From assembly GCA_937873165.1 (NCBI GenBank), contig CALMVH010000324.1:995-12037 (forward strand): 11,043 nucleotides of DNA. The letters run 5' to 3'. The notes beneath the pieces are model-generated. The model worked only from the letters and a program-made list of their open reading frames with translations, did no database searches and was not told the DNA's origin. The stretch is from an uncultured Rhodospirillales bacterium. Lineage in GTDB: Bacteria > Pseudomonadota > Alphaproteobacteria > CALMVH01. A program made the translations under genes and the position numbers. Positions 7,665 through 11,043 of this stretch are shown here, in pieces; the stretch's first letter is position 1; every line of letters starts with the position of its first letter.

Positions 7665-7909
7665 CTGACGAACCGAGCATCGAAGACCGGATCGGCGCCA
7701 TTGCCGCGCGCCTGGACCAGGCGCACGAGGCCATCGCGCGCGGCGAGCGGGTCGACCTCACCGGCCTCGACCGTGAGACCAACCTGTTGTGCGTGCGCCT
7801 CGCGCAAGCCGTTCCTCACTCGCGCAAGCACCTGCCCGAGCTCGAAGGCGTACTCGACCGCCTGAACGGGATCGAAGCCGACTTGAAGCAGCAGTTCGAG
7901 GCGGTCTGA
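7655..7909 (+). CDS. Small helical protein between the FlhB-like gene and fliO
   Basis: 84 residues if translation starts at the TTG at 7655. That codon has AAGGAAGAG just upstream (7641-7649), and the longer ATG start at 7565 would overlap the previous gene by about 100 bases with an unnatural N-terminus. The product is hydrophilic and probably all helix (IEDRIGAIAARLDQAHEAI, then GERVDLTGLDRE and LPELEGVLDRLNGIEADL), with no membrane segment or signal. Its position, 10-base overlap with the gene before and 1-base TGATG overlap with fliO point to a flagellar assembly role, perhaps a small chaperone of FlgN/FliT type. I recognise no defined family. Confidence 0.7.
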   Translation: MELADEPSIEDRIGAIAARLDQAHEAIARGERVDLTGLDRETNLLCVRLAQAVPHSRKHLPELEGVLDRLNGIEADLKQQFEAV

Positions 7910-8211
7910 TGGATACCGCCCTTTACCTGCGTGCCATGCTTTCGCTGGTCTTCGTACTCGGCCTGCTGCTGACCCTGTCGTGGGTCGTGCGGCGCTTCAA
8001 CCTGACGGCTGGGGGGCTGCCGCTGGGCACGCGTTCGAAAATCCGCCGGATGAGTGTCGTGGAAATCCTGCCGCTGGATGCCCGGCGGCGGCTGGTCCTG
8101 GTGCGTCGGGACGACACCGAACACCTGATCCTGCTGGGGCACGCGGGCGAAACGGTGATCGAAAGCCGTCCGGCTTCCACGCAGCCTGCGGTCCCAACGG
8201 AGTTCCCATGA
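7909..8211 (+). CDS. fliO: FliO, flagellar export gate assembly protein
   Basis: 100 residues, a short FliO. FliO is a membrane protein that assists assembly of the FliP ring. One hydrophobic segment near the N-terminus (about 8-27, LRAMLSLVFVLGLLLTLSWV) is followed by a basic stretch and a small cytoplasmic domain with the family-like pattern RMSVVEILPLDARRRLVLVRRDDTEHLILLG. It starts inside the TGATG junction with the previous gene and ends in an ATGA overlap with fliP. That position just before fliP is the classical one. Confidence 0.92.
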   Translation: MDTALYLRAMLSLVFVLGLLLTLSWVVRRFNLTAGGLPLGTRSKIRRMSVVEILPLDARRRLVLVRRDDTEHLILLGHAGETVIESRPASTQPAVPTEFP

Positions 8212-8966
8212 TGCGCCGCCTTGTTCCCGCCTTGCCGGCTGTTCTGGCCGTGGCGCTGGTCGCCCTGCCGGTTTCCGCGCAAACCCTGTCGCTGAACCTG
8301 GGCGGCGCGAATGGCGCGAGCGGGGCAGGGGGCGCGTCCCTGACCGGCCGCGTGGTCCAGATGCTGGCGCTGCTGACCGTGCTGTCGATCGCGCCCGGCA
8401 TCCTGATGATCACCACGTGCTTCACCCGCATCGTGATCGTGCTGTCGCTGCTGCGTTCGGCGCTCGGCACGCAGCAAACCCCGCCCAATACCGTGATGCT
8501 GAGCCTCGCCCTGTTCCTCACCGGCTTCATCATGACGCCAACCTTCACTGCCGCCTACAACAACGGCATCCACCCGCTGATGGACCAGAAGATCGACGAG
8601 GTCACCGCCTTCCAGCGCACGGTCGATCCCTTCCGGCTGTTCATGCTGAAACACGTGCGCGACAAGGACATGCAATTGTTCACGGACCTGTCGCACCAGG
8701 GTCCGTTCGCGACCCCCCACGACGTGCCCTTGCAGATACTCACGCCTGCCTTTGTGATATCGGAGATGCGCAAAGGGTTCGAGATCGGATTCCTGATCTT
8801 CATCCCGTTCATCATCATCGACATGGTGGTGGCCTCCATTCTGATGGCCATGGGCATGGTGTCGCTTCCGCCGGTCACCATCTCGCTGCCGTTCAAGATC
8901 ATCTTCTTCGTGCTGATCGACGGTTGGTATCTGATTGCCGGCAGTTTGATCCAAAGCTATGGATAG
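8208..8966 (+). CDS. fliP: FliP, flagellar export gate protein
   Basis: 252 residues, normal FliP length. FliP forms the core ring of the flagellar export pore with FliQ and FliR. A cleavable signal peptide, usual for FliP, covers about residues 1-24 (ends in LPVSA). It is followed by hydrophobic segments at about 45-75 and 88-108, the conserved region LSIAPGILMITTCFTRIVIVLSLLR, a polar domain with PFRLFMLKHVRDKD, and the C-terminal pair of membrane segments (GFEIGFLIFIPFIIIDMVVAS, GMVSLPPVTISLPFKIIFF). The start overlaps the fliO stop by 4 bases (ATGA). The following 43 bases contain a weak 5-bp hairpin (8972-8985) but no convincing terminator. Confidence 0.98.
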   Translation: MMRRLVPALPAVLAVALVALPVSAQTLSLNLGGANGASGAGGASLTGRVVQMLALLTVLSIAPGILMITTCFTRIVIVLSLLRSALGTQQTPPNTVMLSLALFLTGFIMTPTFTAAYNNGIHPLMDQKIDEVTAFQRTVDPFRLFMLKHVRDKDMQLFTDLSHQGPFATPHDVPLQILTPAFVISEMRKGFEIGFLIFIPFIIIDMVVASILMAMGMVSLPPVTISLPFKIIFFVLIDGWYLIAGSLIQSYG

Positions 8967-9009
8967 ACCGAAGACCTGAGGGTCTGCCCTGTCCGGAGGT
9001 CGGCTCATC

Positions 9010-9411
9010 ATGAATCTGGTCGAATGTGATTCCGCAAACGTGATGTTCGCTGCCACCCCTGCGGAAGTCGACGCCCTTTGGCGCATCTGCGAGACGGCGC
9101 GCGAGAACCTAGCTGGGCTCGACCTTGCTGCCTACGACCTTGATCCCGGCGACGTCGAGGATGCAGCCCGTTACCTGGCGCAGGTCATCCACGATCCGCA
9201 CGACCCCCTTCAACCCTCCGTGCTGAAGGTCACGCAAAGCCTGTTTGACTCGATCTACGGAACAGTCGGTACATGCGACGAGTTTCGCGCCGGGATCGAC
9301 CTGGAAACGTACGGGCTCGACGAAACCCTGATCCGGCAGATGCATGAGCGCCTGCGAGCGGTGCTGGAAGAAATGGTTGAACGGTTCGAAGCGGACGCAA
9401 GCCGTGGCTAA
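9010..9411 (+). CDS. Acidic protein of unknown function with an internal repeat
   Basis: 133 residues; I recognise no family. The ATG at 9010 follows GGAGG with a somewhat long spacing. The product is strongly acidic (about 27 Asp/Glu against 10 Lys/Arg), soluble and probably mostly helical. Two copies of the motif AG[LI]DLxxYxLD occur at residues 35-45 and 94-104, each preceded by a polar helix and followed by a helix-like stretch, which suggests duplication of a unit of about 59 residues. The last codons overlap the start of the next gene by 8 bases. An acidic protein overlapping a toxin-like partner is a layout known from antitoxin and immunity genes, but here that is only inference. It could instead be a simple co-expressed partner or part of the housekeeping set behind fliP. 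Confidence 0.75.
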   Translation: MNLVECDSANVMFAATPAEVDALWRICETARENLAGLDLAAYDLDPGDVEDAARYLAQVIHDPHDPLQPSVLKVTQSLFDSIYGTVGTCDEFRAGIDLETYGLDETLIRQMHERLRAVLEEMVERFEADASRG

Positions 9412-9907
9412 GCCCCCTTATACGCCCGAAGGCATCGCCCGACAGATGATCGGCCATGCCTCCGCTCATCTCGTGCAAGGCCAGTTTCTCGGCGGCAAGC
9501 ACGGGGTCGACATCGGCGTCAAAGACGGACCAAGCCTTGAGGCTCATATAGTCAGGACGATCATCGCGGCCGATACCAAGGTTGTGCAGGCGGTGAATGG
9601 AAGAGATATTTACTATCAGCCTCGAACCAACACGCTCGTTGTTGCCAATCCCCGCGTGCCGGATGGCGGGACGGGTTTCCGTCCCGACGCACACGCAGGC
9701 TACTTCAGGGATCAGTTGCTGAGGGAAAGGCAAGCCCGTTTTACCCGGTCGGGGATCGAACCTGAACTGGCTATGCAGCCTCCGGACGTCCTGGTGGGAG
9801 GATACTATGCTCGCTATCCCGATGCGAAGACCAGGCAAGAAGAAGCAGTGAAGCGTCCGCCTACGGTGCAGGACCATTTCAAGGCCAAGCCCTTCACTGG
9901 GCAATGA
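9404..9907 (+). CDS. Unknown protein resembling a polymorphic-toxin RNase-like domain
   Basis: 167 residues from the GTG at 9404; a longer ATG start at 9344 would overlap the previous gene by 68 bases. I cannot assign a family. There is no signal or membrane segment. The middle (about residues 18-100) has spaced His residues (His18, His23, His33, His47), then DIYYQPRTNTLVVANP and GGTGFRPD. A helix with His followed by strands of the type YYxPxTNTLVVxNP and GTxFRP recalls small RNase/BECR-fold toxin domains by eye, which is weak evidence. The C-terminal third (QPPDVLVGGYYARYPD, KRPPTVQDHFKAKPF) looks extended and is slightly basic. The start overlaps the acidic upstream gene by 8 bases and the stop overlaps the HAD gene by 4 (ATGA), so the three are very probably co-translated. 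A non-toxin enzyme or structural protein is equally possible. Confidence 0.7.
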   Translation: MAKPPYTPEGIARQMIGHASAHLVQGQFLGGKHGVDIGVKDGPSLEAHIVRTIIAADTKVVQAVNGRDIYYQPRTNTLVVANPRVPDGGTGFRPDAHAGYFRDQLLRERQARFTRSGIEPELAMQPPDVLVGGYYARYPDAKTRQEEAVKRPPTVQDHFKAKPFTGQ

Positions 9908-10593
9908 CCCTGCAAACCCTTTGCTTCGATGCCGACGATACCTTGTGGCACGACGATTCATTGTTCGATTTCACGCATCGGCGCTTTCATGAGCTGATGG
10001 CGGCGTATGCCTCGCCGGATCACCTGGAAGCCCGGCTCCAGGCGGCGGAGGAGCGTAACCTGCATCTGTATGGGTACGGGGTAAAGGGGTTTACCCTGTC
10101 GATGATCGAGACGGCGCTGGAGGTGATGCATGCCGACGCGCCGGTGTCGATGATCGGCGAGATCCTGGCGGCGGGCCGTGCCATGCTGGGCCTGCCTGTC
10201 CGGCTTCTTGAGGGTGTGTCCACCACGCTGAGAACCCTGTCGGAGCAGTACCGGCTGGTTTTGATCTCGCGCGGCGAGTTGCTGAACCAGGAACAGAAAT
10301 TGGCCAGCTCCGGCTTGGGCGATCTGTTCGAAGCGGTCGAGATCGTCAGCAGCAAGGACCGGGCGACCTATGCCCGCCTGTTCGCGCGGTACGGCGAAGC
10401 CGGGACGTCCGCTATGATCGGAAACTCGCTGCAAGCCGACGTGCTGCCCGCTATCGAGGCAGGCGGGTGGGGCGTCCACATTCCCTATGCGTCCCGCTGG
10501 AGCCCTGAGAGCGAAGCGAGCGGAGACCATGACCGGTTCGTCCGCTTGTCCGGCATGGCGGAACTGCCCGCGTGGCTATTATCGCTGAATTGA
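9904..10593 (+). CDS. HAD-superfamily hydrolase (phosphatase-like)
   Basis: 229 residues. HAD hydrolases use an aspartyl-phosphate intermediate, most often to dephosphorylate small metabolites. All four motifs are present: motif I DADDT with nucleophile Asp9 and acid/base Asp11; motif II LISRG with Ser122; motif III Lys151 in SSKD; motif IV GNSLQAD with Asp179. Residues about 14-95 form an alpha-helical C1-type cap. The first base quartet ATGA overlaps the stop of the preceding unknown gene, so it belongs to that three-gene unit. The substrate cannot be predicted; the closest general type is the YjjG/haloacid-dehalogenase-like group. The catalytic residues look intact. Confidence 0.9.
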   Translation: MTLQTLCFDADDTLWHDDSLFDFTHRRFHELMAAYASPDHLEARLQAAEERNLHLYGYGVKGFTLSMIETALEVMHADAPVSMIGEILAAGRAMLGLPVRLLEGVSTTLRTLSEQYRLVLISRGELLNQEQKLASSGLGDLFEAVEIVSSKDRATYARLFARYGEAGTSAMIGNSLQADVLPAIEAGGWGVHIPYASRWSPESEASGDHDRFVRLSGMAELPAWLLSLN

Positions 10594-10646
10594 ACCCGCT
10601 GCCAGTTTGTGGCACGGTGGATGGTCGATACGTCACGGGCACGACC

Positions 10647-10784
10647 ATGATAAAACCAGTTGCTTCCCTGCTTTTGCTGATAGGCTTGTCGGCCTGCTCG
10701 CTTGGAAACCCAAGCTCGCCGAGCAGTGGCGGATCGGTGTATGGCGGCGCGTCGGGCGGCGTCACGACAATTATACAAAAATAA
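10647..10784 (+). CDS. Small lipoprotein, 45 residues, Ser/Gly-rich
   Basis: The ATG at 10647 gives a 45-residue product with a classic lipoprotein signal: MIKP, hydrophobic VASLLLLIGL, then lipobox LSAC with the lipidated Cys near residue 17. The mature part is only about 29 residues, Ser/Gly-rich (PSSPSSGGSVYGGASGG) and ends in TTIIQK. A longer in-frame start at 10572 would bury the signal sequence and is rejected. The ribosome site is weak. Small outer- or inner-membrane lipoproteins of this size (entericidin-like in size only) are common and often unannotated. It lies 53 bases behind the HAD gene and 11 bases before a second 45-residue lipoprotein. Function unknown. Confidence 0.7.
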   Translation: MIKPVASLLLLIGLSACSLGNPSSPSSGGSVYGGASGGVTTIIQK

Positions 10785-10795
10785 GGGCCCGTCTT

Positions 10796-10933
10796 ATGAA
10801 ACTCGCATCGCTGATCGCCGTGTCTGCCATTCTTTTGCTGGCGGCCTGCACTCCCGACCGCAATCTCGACACCGGCTCGCCGTACTGGCCGGGCGAGTAC
10901 CGGGGTGGCTACAGCACCGGCTATCACCAGTAA
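10796..10933 (+). CDS. Small lipoprotein, 45 residues, Tyr/Gly-rich
   Basis: The ATG at 10796 gives 45 residues: MKLASLIAVSAILL followed by lipobox LAAC with Cys near residue 18, then a short mature tail of about 28 residues rich in Tyr, Gly and Pro (SPYWPGEYRGGYSTGYHQ). AAGGG lies about 8 bases upstream as a weak ribosome site. It follows the previous lipoprotein gene by 11 bases and has the same length and layout, but the mature parts are not alike, so they are at best very distant duplicates. The N-terminal signal is convincing. The function is unknown; such peptides may tether to the peptidoglycan or membrane. Confidence 0.7.
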   Translation: MKLASLIAVSAILLLAACTPDRNLDTGSPYWPGEYRGGYSTGYHQ

Positions 10934-10947
10934 GCGGCAGTTTCCGC

Positions 10948-11043
10948 TCACGCGTCCGTTTTTCTCACCCAAGGGATCGCTGCCACTTCGATCCCTTCCT
11001 CTTTCAAGCTATCGGCCTCCTGCCGGGTTGCTTCCCCATAGAT
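10948..11043 (-). CDS. C-terminus of a DUF1178-like protein (5' part outside the window)
   Basis: Reading the minus strand from the right window edge gives 31 in-frame residues ending at the TGA at 10950-10948. The tail IYGEATRQEADSLKEEGIEV followed by AAIPWVRKTDA resembles the C-terminal region of DUF1178 proteins, as I recall it: a GEA-type motif, a helix with EEG, then a Pro-rich end. That family is small, conserved in Alpha- and Betaproteobacteria and of unknown function. The gene converges on the lipoprotein genes, with 14 bases between the stops. Only the end is visible, so the assignment is tentative. Confidence 0.5.
   Translation of the reverse strand: MYGEATRQEADSLKEEGIEVAAIPWVRKTDA
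10971..10997 (+). terminator. Candidate terminator for the lipoprotein genes
   Basis: AAGGGATCG (10971-10979) pairs perfectly over 9 bp with CGATCCCTT (10989-10997) across a 9-base loop. On the plus strand the sequence CCTCTTTC follows, only moderately T-rich, so termination may be inefficient. It lies 38 bases after the second lipoprotein stop but inside the end of the convergent coding region. A weaker hairpin at 10933-10948 (AGCGG/CCGCT, 6-base loop) has a T run only 9 bases later and may assist. Confidence 0.4.

Noticed and set aside
8972..8985. Hairpin AGACC / GGTCT after fliP, considered as a terminator
   Set aside because: The stem is 5 bp, the next bases are GCCCTGTCC, and there is no T run.
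7923..9086. Minus-strand open frame of 387 codons across fliO and fliP
   Set aside because: The plus strand encodes clear FliO and FliP with overlapping starts; the antisense product is low-complexity, rich in His, Asp, Gln and Arg.
10607..10625. GTGGCACGG considered as a sigma-54 promoter (-24 element) for the lipoproteins
   Set aside because: The matching GC of a -12 element is missing at the required spacing (ATGG stands there).

Overview
The window looks like a chromosomal segment of a motile alphaproteobacterium with a G+C-rich genome. The evidence is a CckA-type hybrid histidine kinase directly behind flhB in a flagellar operon, a recA with an alphaproteobacterial-style N-terminus, and alphaproteobacterial-type candidate regulatory sites (LexA-like GTTC-N7-GTTC, CtrA-like TTAA-N7-TTAA). 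The order flgB-flgC-fliE-fliQ-fliR-flhB-cckA followed by recA recalls Rhodospirillales-like genomes. That placement is from memory and cannot be proven here.

Layout. Minus strand, positions 1-7185: recA (3' end cut off by the window edge) with its own promoter region; a 49-residue Cys/His-rich protein with its own promoter, ribosome site and strong intrinsic terminator; then a tightly packed operon read from 7185 down to 1399: flgB, flgC, fliE, fliQ, fliR, flhB, cckA. fliR carries an in-frame TAA at codon 118, with homologous sequence continuing in the same frame after it. A 161-base divergent intergenic region (7186-7346) holds a CtrA-like box. Plus strand, 7347-8966: an orphan FlhB C-terminal-domain protein, a small helical protein, fliO and fliP, overlapping like a second operon. 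Plus strand, 9010-10593: a three-gene overlapping cluster (acidic unknown, slightly basic toxin-like unknown, HAD hydrolase). It is followed by two tandem 45-residue lipoproteins. A convergent partial gene resembling the DUF1178 family lies at the right edge.

How the genes work together. FlgB, FlgC and FliE make the proximal rod and its junction to the MS ring. FliO, FliP, FliQ, FliR and FlhB form the export gate of the flagellar type III secretion apparatus. CckA, by family knowledge, feeds phosphate through ChpT to CtrA, the regulator of flagellar and cell-cycle genes, so a CtrA-like box at the head of the operon that encodes CckA would close a regulatory loop. RecA is the recombinase and SOS activator.

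The parts least explained by known biology are the Cys/His-rich mini-gene, the fliR stop codon, and the acidic/basic overlapping gene pair behind fliP. No stretch longer than 300 bases lacks a gene.
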